Position numbers and translations under genes: made by a program. This document shows, piece by piece, positions 12,759-51,743 of a stretch of DNA of 64,000 nt (the stretch's first letter is position 1; every line of letters starts with the position of its first letter). Origin of the DNA: Caprimulgus europaeus (taxonomy: Eukaryota; Chordata; Aves; Caprimulgiformes; Caprimulgidae). The notes under the pieces were generated by a model. It was not told the origin of the DNA, did not search any database, and worked only from the letters and a program-made list of their open reading frames with translations. The stretch spans positions 49,795,537-49,859,536 of the forward strand of contig OU015525.1 in NCBI GenBank assembly GCA_907165065.1, read 5' to 3'.

Positions 12759-14440
12759 TGCAGCGCTATAGCAAATGCTGTTTGACAGAAATGTGCCCTG
12801 ACCACAGTAGCATGACAGTAAGCCTAGGTTGCCCAAGAAGGGCTTGTTGGAACAGTTTGCAGAACTAATTGGCCTCTCCATTACATGCTCCCTGAACACA
12901 TGGGACACTTGCCATGGGGTTGCCACGGGCTGGGGTCTCCACCTGACATCACTGGATGCAGGACTTCCACGAGAGCAGGGTTTGGCTCAGGAGCTGCATT
13001 TGCACTGCAGCCCTGCCTGTGCTCCAGGATCCCACCAGTCCCAGCACTGACCTTCGCTCTTCCGTGCCTGCCAGGTATGCAGCCCCGCACGCGCAGGTGC
13101 TCCGCTGCTTCAGACACGTGTCCCCGCGTTGGCATGTCCGCGCACCTGTAACAGGTGCCTCAGGGCACACACGCGGGTTGGGAGCACTCGCCCCCTGTGC
13201 CAACAGGACGCACGGACCTCACAGCTGTTTGGATGCAGTTGGTCCTGGAGCAGCCCCACGGTGCCACTGCCCTCCCTTTGCTGGCAGTGCTAGCTCAGAC
13301 CACTCCTCTCTACCTCCAAGGGCCTCATGGGGCTAGAGGTGAGATCCCACCTGTGACACCTCAACAGGAAACGTTCTCCTGCCAGCCAGGGCTTTGGTAA
13401 CATTTTGGCTGCTACATGAAGCCTCCAAAAAGTGATCCAGAGTGCTACAAATTATGCCAAAAGCTACCGACCAAACAAGAAGCAAGAAGATGTCCTCCTC
13501 AGCTGCGGCATCTTGGTCTGTCGATCTATCCAGCAACAGAAACATAGTGGAGCAGTTGATATAGCATTTTGCAGTGTGTACACAGTGCTACGGGAATCCA
13601 TCCCCAACTTTGTAAAAATGCAAGTCTATGTACATGCATTTTTGTGGATGGAGGAGGACCGCTTACTGAGCAAACCAACCAGGGCATGTCATTCACTGGC
13701 ACAAGTACATCAGAAATTTAGCTGTTGGGCAAAAGAGCACAGATGCTTATACAAGTGGTATGTTTATATTCTGCACACACGTATATGTCACGCTATGGTT
13801 TAGTACCTGCAGCTACTATGCAATGCACTTGTTCCCCAGGTCTGTGACAGGACTTAGGGGAGAAGTGTGCAGTGTACAGATGTTTCAACAGCTGGTGAGA
13901 GCATTACATGTAGTCACACTTGAATAGGACCACTAATTAATGCAGGCATGGAAAATGAACTCTCAACAGCAATTTTAGCCTCTGTTGTGGTTGAAACACT
14001 TAGACACGCTACTAGTGCCTGCATGGGAAAGGCAGTGCAAATTATAGATGGTTTGTGAGGAGCTATGTTTTAACCATGTTGCTGTAAGACACCCTATTAA
14101 AACCCAGTCATTTTTGCAGTACAAACAGTATATACTATGTCCTGTTAGCCACAAAAACATTGGAGATTATTTTATAGTGAGTTGAGGTATAAAGTTAGTT
14201 CAGTACATAAACCCAGGCAGTTCACCTGCCTTCAGAACTTTGCAAATTACTGAAAAATTGCTTGAAAAATTGAAGATGGAGAAGATTCCCTGCTTAAAAA
14301 ATGTTTGCCCAGGATTCAGCTGAACTGTTGCACTTTTGTTACAATAAGTTAAAAAAATCTTTTAGTGAGCAAATGAATGTAGTTTACATAGTGCAAATTA
14401 GCCATATATATTAACAAATAATAAAGTTATTCTTTTTGTG
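12759..14440 (+). other. ANKRD29: Probable ANKRD29 3' UTR
   Basis: Non-coding sequence after the stop. The first 650 bases (about 12880-13400) are markedly GC- and CpG-rich compared with the flanks. A short palindrome (GCACCTG, three-base loop, CAGGTGC) lies at 13142-13158. AATAAA at 14420-14425 is the first plausible poly(A) signal. Other AATAAA words occur downstream (for example near 15064), so the end is a guess. Confidence 0.5.
14420..14425 (+). promoter_or_regulatory. Candidate ANKRD29 poly(A) signal AATAAA
   Basis: Canonical hexamer about 1.66 kb after the ANKRD29 stop, followed by the T-rich stretch TTATTCTTTTTGTG. Transcript data would be needed to show that it is used. Confidence 0.45.
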
Positions 14441-17400
14441 AATAAGTCAGCTAAGAAGTCAGGTGAACAGAAGTGGGCGTATCTTTGCTTGCAAGCTGGA
14501 ATTGCTATTCAATTTCCATTCAGCATTAGAAAGGAAAGCTTTGCATTTTCCAGCAATGTAAGGAGACACCAAGAAGAAAAATCTGTCTGTTTAGGTAATT
14601 CATGCTGCTATATATTTGAATTAAAATAATATTGTGCCTCAGAGAAACTTGCAGACAAACTGGAACAGAACCAAAGAACTATGCAAGATGCTTAGAGGTC
14701 AATTGTATCCATGGTTAAGTTCCACAAAAGACTAAAAAATACTGAGCATGCAGAAATCTCAAGAGCCTTATTGGGAACTTAAGTTGTACAGCATTACATG
14801 GGACTGGACTCTGACTTCTTTAACAAGCAATTCTGGAGAGGATAGCTTTATTTGGAGCCCTCAGTGGGTTGAAGATGAACGTACTGTTTTGGAGAATGCT
14901 AGAGGGACTGTGGGCAGCCTGGCCTCAATATTGATCTTTCTCCTAAAGTTTCTTCAAATCAACAGCTGGGACCAACCACACTGTTAAGACTAAAAACCCT
15001 TTAATGATTGTAAAGGAGGAGGATAATCATTTGAAGGTCTTCAGTAGTCATGCTGGGTGAGCAATAAATACTCTTAATATCAGACAGGCTGTAATGATCA
15101 AGCAATCTTCCTGAAAAATGTGGAAGTATCCACTTTTGGTGAGGGTCTCCTATTTTTTTTGTGATGGCAGAGCATAGGACAGGGGACAGGGCAAGCCAAC
15201 AGTGGCCCTGTGACAGCTGAGACAACAACTTGCAGGTGTCCAGTATCTGCAGGTGGCCTCTCCTTTCTGCCAGACATATTTTCTTGTGAGAGTGGTCTCA
15301 CCCCAAAGGGGGCAGCTACTCGGCAAAGAGCTTCTTGAACTACACCTGTCCATAGGAAGATGTGTGTCTGCTCCTCTCTATTTAAAGCAGGACTTTCCAA
15401 GTCATGTGTCCAGCTGCCTTCATGACTGGCAACTGCAGCTGGAGCTCTCATGCAACAGGTGAAGAACACCTGGGCTGCTGCATCCCATACGGAGCATCTG
15501 CTGGTCATGTTCTGAGAGGATGCAGTTACCAGGTTCTCTTTTTTTCAGTGATATTGGGCTATAAGTGGCTTTTCTTATTTCTAAACACAATTTGAAATGT
15601 GAGGCTGGTGCAAGTTGAAGGGAGAGCCTTGCAGGTCCCTCCTCACTGTCATTAGTGCTGGCTGATACAGCACACAGGCTGTATCTGGGGGGCTCCGTGG
15701 TGGGGAACTGTCCTGTTCAGTGTGAAGTTGAATCTCAGCAAAGACATTATTCAGCCAACGCGGGATTTTTAGGCACACTTTCCCATTGGGACACCTGTTT
15801 CACTGTGGAGCCTTTGGAGAGAGGGTTGGTTTTAGTTTTGGGTTCCCTGTAACCAAAAGGTGCTTATTCTGCCTGTAGATGGGCTCGAAAGCTGCAATAC
15901 CGTTTCTCACCGTGCAATTAACCTTTTCACAAAGGAACCTTTATAATTCTTATTATTTATATAGCTGCTGTTATCTTTAAAGTGCTCAGTAAATACTGCT
16001 GTGGTTTGTTTGTTGTTCTAAAACGGAAACCTGCTTTCCCTTTGTGGCTGAAGTGCTTCACTAATATTGACAGTAATCCTTTGCATAGTTGTCATGCTTT
16101 TTATGCCAGGCTTTCAAAGTGCTCTGCAGACACTATCACCTTTGTACGTTCCAAAATGCATTGCTGGGGAAGGCAGGGAAATAGATTATTTCATTCACAC
16201 ACCAGTGAAATGCAGCAGCTGTTCATCAGTTTATGTCAATAGACAAGAGTAAATTTAGACTACAAATTAAGGGGCACCAAATCTATTTCAGAGATGGCAC
16301 GATGAAGGTAGGTACCATATAATGAGGTGGAATAAAACTGGGACAGGGTAACAGGCCAAATTATTTTTGGGTTGAATTCTGGGGTTTCTTTTACCCCAGA
16401 AGTGCCATATATATGTTGATCTTACACCCAAAAAAAATCAGCTCCACTAGCACACTGCTTTTAGGCTTTCCTCTCTGCACATTCAGAGCCAGGGGCCCAG
16501 CCTGCTGTCCTCTCCACCTGGGATTTATGCAGGTGCTATAGCCTGGTGACTTCCCATCAGCCTCAAATGAGAACAAAGGATGTGCAACCAAGAACAGGCT
16601 ACACAAATAAATCAAGGAAAAGTATAGGACATCTTTCTTTTATTTCACTAGTATCAAGTTATTGTAGGGTGGGGATGAGCATGAGGAAAAGCCCATAGGG
16701 CACAGAAGTGGCATCCCATCACTGACATGGTAGTGGTGTAGCCTCAGAGGTCCCAAATACATGAAGCTCTTCATTTAAGATGATCACTGCAGTGCAGTAT
16801 GCAGGGTCATCTATTTAGTTATTGTACAAAAGGCAATGGTGTACCTCCTGACTTGCACGTGCTGTTCTTCCCTTGAAGCAAAACCATCCTACTATTGATC
16901 CAGTCACCTCTGTTTAGTTTAGAAAAGCTGACAGCGTTAGAGCACCAGATCAAACACTGTAGGTCATATTTCATACACTTTAACAATGATGATTATTTGC
17001 CTCAGAGTCAGAGCCTAATTGCAGGAATAATTCACACTTCTTTATTTGGCCAGTCATGGTGACTAGTGGCAAATCCATAAGTAAACCAAATCTTGTGTTG
17101 TCTCAGAAATTTCAGAATTGTACATAAAATGAGGTAGCACAAACCCTGTCCCATTTGAACTTCACAATATGAACACTGAACAGACATAAAATACTGCCTT
17201 TGTCTGGAACCCTTGAGTCAGCAGTGTTAAAGTGTTTATGTTTTCTGTGAGTCCAACCAAAGATTACACACAAGGCTCTTTTTTCCAGCAGTGAAATATT
17301 GTACTGCACACACAGGACTAAATGGAGTTGTGCCTTCTCACAGCAGCTATGCATTTAGGTCCTTAGAGATGTCACAATAGTTTCATATATTTCTGAATTC

Positions 17401-19679
17401 CAGTTTGTTTTGACCTGCTCTTTCATGCATTTGATAAAACCTATACAAATTTATGTAACTTCATGTAAGACTAATATTCTGCAACAGGAATGTTGCTTTG
17501 CTAAAACACATTTTTCTCATACCATCATTTCAATAAAAATTAATCTACTACTCAGATTATCTTGTCTGCATGCTTCAATATTTCTTTCCTTTCTTCTGTA
17601 TTCTCCTCTTTCTCTTTGTAGAATACCAGAATTAATTTCCTATTCATGTAAATATCACTTTGTTCTATTCCACTCAATTGATTAGATTTTTATTATTTTC
17701 CAGGTCTTTAGAGATGAGATTCCATTCACAAAACAAATAAACCCAATGCCCTGGATTGAGGAACAGGAAAATGCAATTTAGCATGGCATAACAAGGTTTG
17801 TTTCAAAGATCCAGACATCACTGACGGACTCCCTTTGACATTAACATCCATCATGTCAGATCTGAAGGGAAGATTATAAAAAGCAATTTAGGAAACAAAG
17901 GAATAAGACTACACTTTTATTCAGTTAGTCAAACATGTTTTGGTGGTTCAGTTGTTATTCCTCAGTGTAAAACTGTCCCTTACACTGATATGACCTACTT
18001 CAGTTTTTAAAAAAGTGTACACCTTGCTGATATGCTTATCATGGTATGCAGTAGATTATGACTTATCAAAGGGGAAAAGCATCTACACTGAAAACCGTAT
18101 TTTTTACCTTGTGTTTGACATCCCAGCTTTTTACCTCATTCCTGCAATTTTCTGTTGTGGTGAGCTACATTTTAAATCATCATCAAAAATTCCTACAACC
18201 ATAACTTGGTAAAGCATCTCCATCTATTCAGAGAATATAAAGAGAAAGTACTGTGACTTGTCCATGGCCTAAATCACAACAAAGAATGATTTCTGATACT
18301 GGAATTCTCCTTAATTTTGCACATGAAAGCATAACAAAACAGTGTCGAGAGGCTGAAACTAGACAAATTCAAACTTCAGGCTGTGGATTTTCAAGAGCGA
18401 GGATAGTTATCTATTGAAAAAAAATGCTGAGATGATTCCTTCATCATTTGAGTTAAAAAAAAAACCCAAAACCCAAACAATTACTTTTACTGAAAGATGT
18501 GTTTTACCTGAAACATTTTGTGTACGATTCAGGAATTACTGGATTAAATTATATGATATGCAGCAAATAACACTATGTGATCATAATAGTCTCCTTGATC
18601 TTAAAATATATTAATCGATACATTGTTTGCTTTATCTTCTCAGTGATTTAAAGAGATGCTAACTCTCATGAGATCAATAACAAGACCATATGCCTAGCAA
18701 CTGTGGTTGTAACTGCACTGTGAAATCTGAGACACATCCCAATGTTGTCTCTTAATAATCCATTTTGCTCTCACAATGTTGGCAAGGCTTTTTAACCGGA
18801 CTGATGCTTTAATGTCCTGCTTTTAACGTCAAGTCAGTTTGTTCAGGGCTGGCACAAGGGCTGCGTAGTGCTGCACCTTGTCAGGGAGCAGGAATCAGCA
18901 GAGCAATCTGGGATGTGCTGGTGGGGAAGTCAGGAAGAAACAAGGGATGCAACTTTTTGCTATGGCAAATGTTTCACTGGCTTTGGTGCACAGATGGAGC
19001 ACGACACTGACCTACAACACAGACCTGAAACGGACTGCAATTTTATATGTACTGCACAGATGTGTTCTTGTGTGGTATATACATATACATGTATGCATAC
19101 ATACTTTGTATCCAGCACATCCACCAAGGCTGCTATAATCTCCTTGGAAAAGTGCTATCAGAACTGCATGGTCAGCTTGCCTGGACCACACCACATAAAG
19201 AGGCAGAACTATTCCACTTTCTGAAGATTCCAAGAACAGTCTCTGCAGGCACCCCTTTGGCCAGGCTACTACATCAGACCCTCCTCACTGGCACAAACTG
19301 TTATAAAACTGACAGAATATCTTCAAATCCAGACAGAAACAGGCTGTTCCTCAGGTGAATTTTGGCTCATAAACCTGTCTCCTGTTCTTCCCGCCAAGTC
19401 AGATTTTGGTAGTGCCCTCAGGGGTCTCCCTATGACAGTTCTGCCCATATTTTCCACTTCAACAGCAAATCCTGAGTTACTCATCACGTGGCAGCACGGT
19501 GCTCACAGGGACTCAGTAAAAGGACATTAATAGAAACCAGGAGCTCTACACAGCCATTAAAAGGTCAAAATGTGAATTTGTTAGCATATCAGTGCTTATG
19601 TACACTATCTGGCATGAGTACACACTGCACCTATTTGCTCACAGCAACAAGTGCAGCATGTCTCCAAACTCTGCTGCAA

Positions 19680-19905
19680 TAATAACCTGTATTTCTACAG
19701 TGTTTTCCTTCAACAGCTCACTGGTTGACACCTGGATTTGGAGCTCTCGGGCCACACCTTGCCATGCAATTGGCATCACTTTATAGGAGAAGAAATTGCA
19801 CTGGAGAGGTTGGGACCTGCCCAGATCATCCAGCAAGTTTGTAGCAAAACTAGAACAAACTGAATCATGTGAATTCAAGTCCCAAGCTTTTGCTACTAGG
19901 CAATA
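19680..19905 (-). mobile_element. Ancient MIR/CORE-SINE-like relic
   Basis: The + strand reads like the reverse complement of a MIR-class SINE. The order is a CACTTTATAGGAGAAGAAATTG block, then GAGAGGTTGGGACCTGCCCA, then CCAGCAAGTTTGTAGCAAAA, then AATTCAAGTCCCAAGC. These blocks are spaced like the MIR core and its tRNA-like head. Similarity is low and judged from memory of the consensus. The left boundary is uncertain; 19770-19905 is the better-supported part. Confidence 0.5.
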
Positions 19906-22244
19906 AATAACTTTGCCTACTTGTAATAAAAATGTAAAGTTCCAATGACTTCAGTGATAAATGCAGAAAGTATGTGATCTTAAAGAGTGATGATAGGACT
20001 TTCTAAGGTTAGATAGGAACACACTGGCACAGGTTAGTAGAGCAGCCATCAAAATAGATTAGGGCAGATACAAGATGAAAAGATAAAAAGACTTGATTCA
20101 GCATCACCTGACATATTAAATGTGTATTTAACTGAGTACTGCCAGCATCAGGCAGATTGCTGTCAGCCCCCTTGGTCTGATTTGATCCCACACAGGAAGT
20201 CTGAAGCCAAGAGCATCTGACCAAAGTAATAGGTACTTTGAGGTGGGTATAATTAAAAGGTGAGCAAGCCTCCACAAGTGAGGAGGCAGACAAATGGGAG
20301 CTGATGAAAATAAAATTATTTGCTTACAACACCATATAGGAAACACCAGCTTTGTTTAGTACAAGCATTATTCTGACTTAGCTGGAAAACCAGTCTTGGA
20401 ACAAGCTATAGTGGTTTGAACCGGCTCTACAAAAAAATAGAGGTATGAGAACCAAAGTGAAACTTCTCACTCATCTATTGCAGCTTGTCTTTACACAGAT
20501 TGCAAGATCTCCAAGGCAAACATCCCACCTTCCCATGTGCCTGTGCAGGGTGTTGCTTAACTTAGCTCCCACTTCTTGCAAGTGCCTCTGGGTGCTATCA
20601 CAATAGAAATAATAAAGGCTCATAATAAATCATAAACAGCGGTGGATGTTTTAATTGATTTTGCTGCAAAGCGATCACGTACTGTGTTTCCATTTGTATG
20701 CACAAGTAATTCTTTAGACAGATTGCCATCTAGAAATTGCAAGGTCATTACCACTAGGCACTTGAGTTTCTCTTGAAAGCTGCAACATAAGTTTAATTTC
20801 TGCATTGAGCAAAGTGATGGAAACAGTGAGGCCTGCACCTCTGAAAGCAATGCTCAGGCATTTCTGTCAAAGATGTAGAACAGAACAAAGCAGGTGACTA
20901 CTTTATACAAGCTTCCTGGAAGCTTATCTTTACATCATCCGGGGTATTCAGTGAGGAAAAGAGCTTATTTGATCCTAACAAACAATTAAAGGACTTGTTT
21001 GGTGTGGTGGAGGCATCAAGTGACACCTTACACTGTGAATTAATATTGATCTCTTCTTCCAGACAGCAAAATTCAGTTTTGTGTACACTGCTGAGAACCA
21101 GAATAAGTATCCCCCATTAGCCTTCCAAGCAGACAGTCCTTAACAGCCGTGCATAATCTTGGGTTTAAAAGAGAACTTTATAAGACATAACTTGATAAAT
21201 CACCTCCTTCAACAAGAGCAGCTGGGAGTGGGGACGGTCGTTTGGGCCATGTGTACACCACAGGGAGGGCAATGAGCTGTTGGCAGCATTGACCTGGGCT
21301 AACTAGTTAGGGCTAAATTTTCCCCCCACCAGAAGGAAAGAGAGAACTTTAAGATGACACAATCAACAGTGCCAACTTTATCATGGATAACACTCATGCA
21401 ATTACATTTAAATGCCCAGGAGCAGCTAGAGATAGCTCAGCATCCTCACCCCCTGAATATGGCACACAGCCATGACGAAGACCAAAGGCCGCAGCAGGAC
21501 TGAAGGAATACCCTGCCCTGGTCTGCTGGCTGCCAGGGTACAGAGGCCCTGTTTTTATGAAAACAGATGCATGTTTGTGTTTTTGCATCTGCCATTGCAT
21601 AAGATTTCAGAAGTTTCTATAACCAAAGACAGACTTAGTCTGATTAGTATTTGTTAGTCTTCACACCTATACTACTTCACTTTAGCTTGTGAGTGCAAAA
21701 AGGCAGCACTCTCTGAGGGATTGCACCAGAATAACAGTGTGAATTTAGACAGCCATCTAAATATAGATATCCATGAGAGATTTAGATAAACATTAAAATA
21801 GTAGCTCTTCTCTCAGTTTATACTGTAGGTGGCAGACAAGTGAGATGTCATGGACTTAATTAGTTTATGGTGGAATTTGTCACTGCAATAGATTCCCTTT
21901 TGCTTGTTTTGTAACATTAAAAATCAGTTCTCTCTCCCCTATGATTCTTAAATAACTTCTTTTCTATGTGATTCATCCAGAAATGAAATGCCATTTCTGT
22001 TTAGTCAGTTTTGCTATCCTTCACCTTTTTCACAAGCACTGAAACAAGGTTTTTAATTTTTTTTTAACTTGTAGCTATGCAAGCTATGTCCACTGCATCC
22101 TCTGCTTATGTGGAGTGCCTAGAAAGTGTGGCAACTTGATTTCCTGCTTTTAGAATCACACTGCATAGAGCTGAATATTTTTTTTAAATTACATAAAAAT
22201 TAAAACACAATATAACTTTAGCTACTCTAGCTTTGTTTAGCAGT

Positions 22245-22905
22245 TGCTAAATGCTCAGTCCTGCACCTGGGATGGTATAATCCCATGGAAAAGTACAAGC
22301 TGGGCAGCAACTAGATGGAAAGCAGTTTGTCAGAAAAAAATGGGGTGGTTGGGCTGGGCAAAATGCTGAGTGTGAGTCAGCGAGCTGTATCTGCAAGGGA
22401 GTAGCCAGTATGTCAAGGGTTGGGGTTATTATTTTCTCTTTGGGACTCATAACAGAACATCTGGAGTACTGTGTCCAGGTTTAGGTTCCTCAGAATAATA
22501 AAAAAAAAAAGACACTGACATACTGGAGCAAGTCCAGTTTTCTGCCACCACAACAGCTGGGGCTGCTGGAGCAGTTGAGCTGCATTTGCCCAGCCCTAAG
22601 CAGAAAGCTGGCTCTGGGGACATCTTACTGCTCTCAGCAGCTTCCGAATGGGAGGATGCAGAGAAGGGGGAGACACACTCTTCTCAGGCAGGCACAGCAA
22701 CAGCACAAGAGGCAACAGATTTAAGCTGGAAAATGGGAAAATCTCTTTAGATACAGGAAAAAACATTTGATCGTTAGTGTGGTCAAAGAGTGGAGCAGTT
22801 TGTCCAAAAAGGCTGTGAAATCTCCATTTCTGAATCTATTCAAAACACAACTGGACAATTCCCTGAGCCACCTGGTCTAACTGGATTCTTCTTTCAGCAG
22901 AAAGT
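22245..22905 (+). mobile_element. Old, diverged CR1 LINE fragment, + orientation
   Basis: Reads as a decayed CR1 ORF2 3' region in sense orientation. Recognisable words in order are CAGTCCTGCACCTGGG, GTGAGTCAGC, CTGGAGTACTGTGTCCAGGT, CTGGAGCAAGTCCAG and AAGAGGCAACAG, ending near CAACTGGACAATTCCCTG. Many substitutions and an internal A run (about 22500-22510) break the frame. It is clearly older than the three - strand CR1 copies at 6949, 23407 and 47406. Confidence 0.8.
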
Positions 22906-23406
22906 CGGACTATGTCACCCTGCAGAGGTCCGAGGTCAAAATGTTAGCCCGTGAAGCTATGATGCGAAGACTAGTCTGCATTTTTGTCAGCAGATGGCAA
23001 TATCAGCTAAATTACATATTTTATTCTGGCAATGCAATGTGCACTACCTGGCCGTGAAGGCAATATAGTAGTGGAGAAATCACAGAGAGGCTGCACAGGA
23101 ACAGGTCACGCCCCACTTTTAGTGTGCCTCATCCCAGCCAGATCCCAAACTGATCCCTAACACACCCCAGACAAACAGATCCCAAACAAACAGAGTGGCA
23201 GAGCGCAATCAGCACTCCCAAAACTGATGACTGTGACACTGGCCAGGCCACCCGATGCCCGCCCATTGGGAACAGCAATGAGCCGCAGCTCTGCCAGCCG
23301 CATCCACCAGGAGCACCAGCCCCGGGAGAGCGTTTGTCCACCGAGCAGCCTGGCCAGCCTTGCTTGGGAGTTGTATTTATTGCAGCTGCACGGCAATAGT
23401 ACATGG

Positions 23407-23667
23407 GATTCACAGAGGCAGAGAACAGTCTGGGTTGAAAGGGACGTTAAAGGTCATCTAGTTCCAACCCCCCTGCCATGAGCAGGGACACCTTCCACTA
23501 GACCAGGTTGCTCAAAGCCCCATCCAACCGAGCCTTGAACACTTCCAGAGAGGGAGCATCCACAGCTTCTCTGGGCAACCTGTTCCAGTGTCTCACCACC
23601 CTCACAGTGAAGAATTTCTTCCTAATATCTCATCTAAACCTGCCCTCTTCCAGTTTAAAGCCATTAT
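23407..23667 (-). mobile_element. CR1 LINE 3' end just upstream of the NPC1 promoter
   Basis: Opens with a degraded GATTCACAGAGGCAGAGAAC terminus, then GGGTTGAAAGGGACGTTAAA, CCAACCCCCCTGCCATGAGC and the TTCCTAATATCTCATCTAAACC block. It ends abruptly at AAAGCCATT. The orientation is opposite to NPC1. It lies about 110 bases upstream of the CpG island. Confidence 0.93.
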
Positions 23668-24174
23668 AATATCAATATGTGAGACTAATGCTTGGAAATA
23701 ATGAATTAGTCACTTTGAAGTAAAATTAAGACGCTTTTGTCAAAGCCAGGGTTTTTAAAGCGACTTCGACATTTATAAACTGTGTGATTAACGCTCCTGC
23801 GCCCGTACACAGCGCTGATTTTCCGCTCCGGAGGGACACAGCTCGGCTCGCACACCGGGCCGCCCTCCCGCCGCACAGCCCCCGCCCCGCCCCCGCCCCC
23901 TGAGGCACCGCCCGCCCGTGGCGTGAGTCGTGGCCACGCCCCGCCTCGGCGGGAGGCGGTACTCGGGGGCGGGGCGGCGGCGGCGGTTGGCGGCGGCGCG
24001 CGGGCGTGGCCCCCCCCGCCGCGGCTCGAAGGGGCCGGCGGCAGGGCTGGCAGTACCGCCCGGCCTGGCGAGAGCGGCTCTTCCGGACTTGCGCGGGCGC
24101 GGCTGCCTCCCTGCCCGCCTCTCGGTGCTGCGGCCGAGAGCCCTGTCGGCCCCCGCGCCCCTGTCTACGCCTTC

Positions 24175-51106
<26,932 letters not shown>

Positions 51107-51579
51107 TTTTTAACAGTGTTCAGTGGACTCCAGGAACTATGGCTTAGGCCCAACTTTTAAGAACTGAAGCGCAGCAGTGTTCTATGACTATCACACTGTA
51201 ACCACCACTGACTTGACTCCCCACACAGATTCAAGTAGAAGATATCAGCTGCAGCTTTGGACATAGCTTTAAACTCAGGAAATGCTATGTGTGGCTCATG
51301 TAACAGTATTACTAAAACTAGATGTGTTAACAAGATTACTAAAACACTTCTGTTTTCAAGAGGTTGCATCTTTTTCTTCTAGAGACCTAAACCAGCTGCA
51401 TTGAGAGTTGAATAGCTTTTTTGTCAATGAAACTGAAGTGATGTGTATGAGAATGGACTGCTAAACCACTGACACTAATTTTAAATGCAGGTCAATGCAA
51501 TTTTGTCTCTATTTTTAGGGGGAAACCATCACATGTTGTAATATTTTTAGTACTATTTGCCAAAGTGTCTTGTATATAC

Positions 51580-51585
51580 TTTATT
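51580..51585 (-). promoter_or_regulatory. RMC1: RMC1 poly(A) signal AATAAA (TTTATT on + strand)
   Basis: Canonical hexamer on the - strand 79 bases after the RMC1 stop codon. It lies inside the NPC1 3' UTR, which implies a very short RMC1 3' UTR overlapping NPC1 transcripts. Confidence 0.7.
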
Positions 51586-51626
51586 ATAAAATAGCAATTT
51601 TGTAGTTCAAAAATCTACTTAAATGC

Positions 51627-51632
51627 AATAAA
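51627..51632 (+). promoter_or_regulatory. NPC1: NPC1 poly(A) signal AATAAA
   Basis: Canonical hexamer 521 bases after the NPC1 stop. A second AATAAA at 51767-51772, inside the last RMC1 intron, could serve a longer isoform running antisense through the last RMC1 coding exon. Confidence 0.75.
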
Positions 51633-51663
51633 TTAAGTTTATACATTTCAGTGGAAGAGTCTT

Positions 51664-51743
51664 TCAGAATGCTGTGGGCTTCATGAGAGCTTGTTCTCCA
51701 AAAACTTGTTTGAAGAAGGTGACATGTTCTTCACAGTGCTCAC
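51664..51743 (-). CDS. RMC1: RMC1 terminal coding exon with stop
   Basis: 80 bases. Reads EHCEEHVTFFKQVFGEQALM, then KPTAF and TGA. The acceptor follows CTTAG on the - strand. Confidence 0.96.

Larger units (their letters stand above)
14441..23779. other. Intergenic region between ANKRD29 and NPC1
   Basis: I find no convincing gene in these 9.3 kb. Open frames are short and lack conserved motifs or matching splice sites. It holds an ancient MIR-like SINE relic (about 19680-19905), an old + strand CR1 (22245-22905) and a - strand CR1 (23407-23667). A further stretch near 15940-16250 has a weak resemblance to ancient amniote SINEs but is too diverged to call. Confidence 0.75.
51107..51650 (+). 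other. NPC1: NPC1 3' UTR
   Basis: Non-coding sequence from the NPC1 stop to shortly after AATAAA at 51627. It is short compared with the gene. The end is inferred from the hexamer and lies about 15 bases before the RMC1 stop codon on the other strand. Confidence 0.75.

Noticed and set aside
12829-13400. Several overlapping open frames on both strands
   Set aside because: They sit in the GC-rich start of the ANKRD29 3' UTR and show no conserved protein feature.
13432-13803. Open frame of 123 codons
   Set aside because: No domain, no splice partners, and located in the likely ANKRD29 3' UTR.
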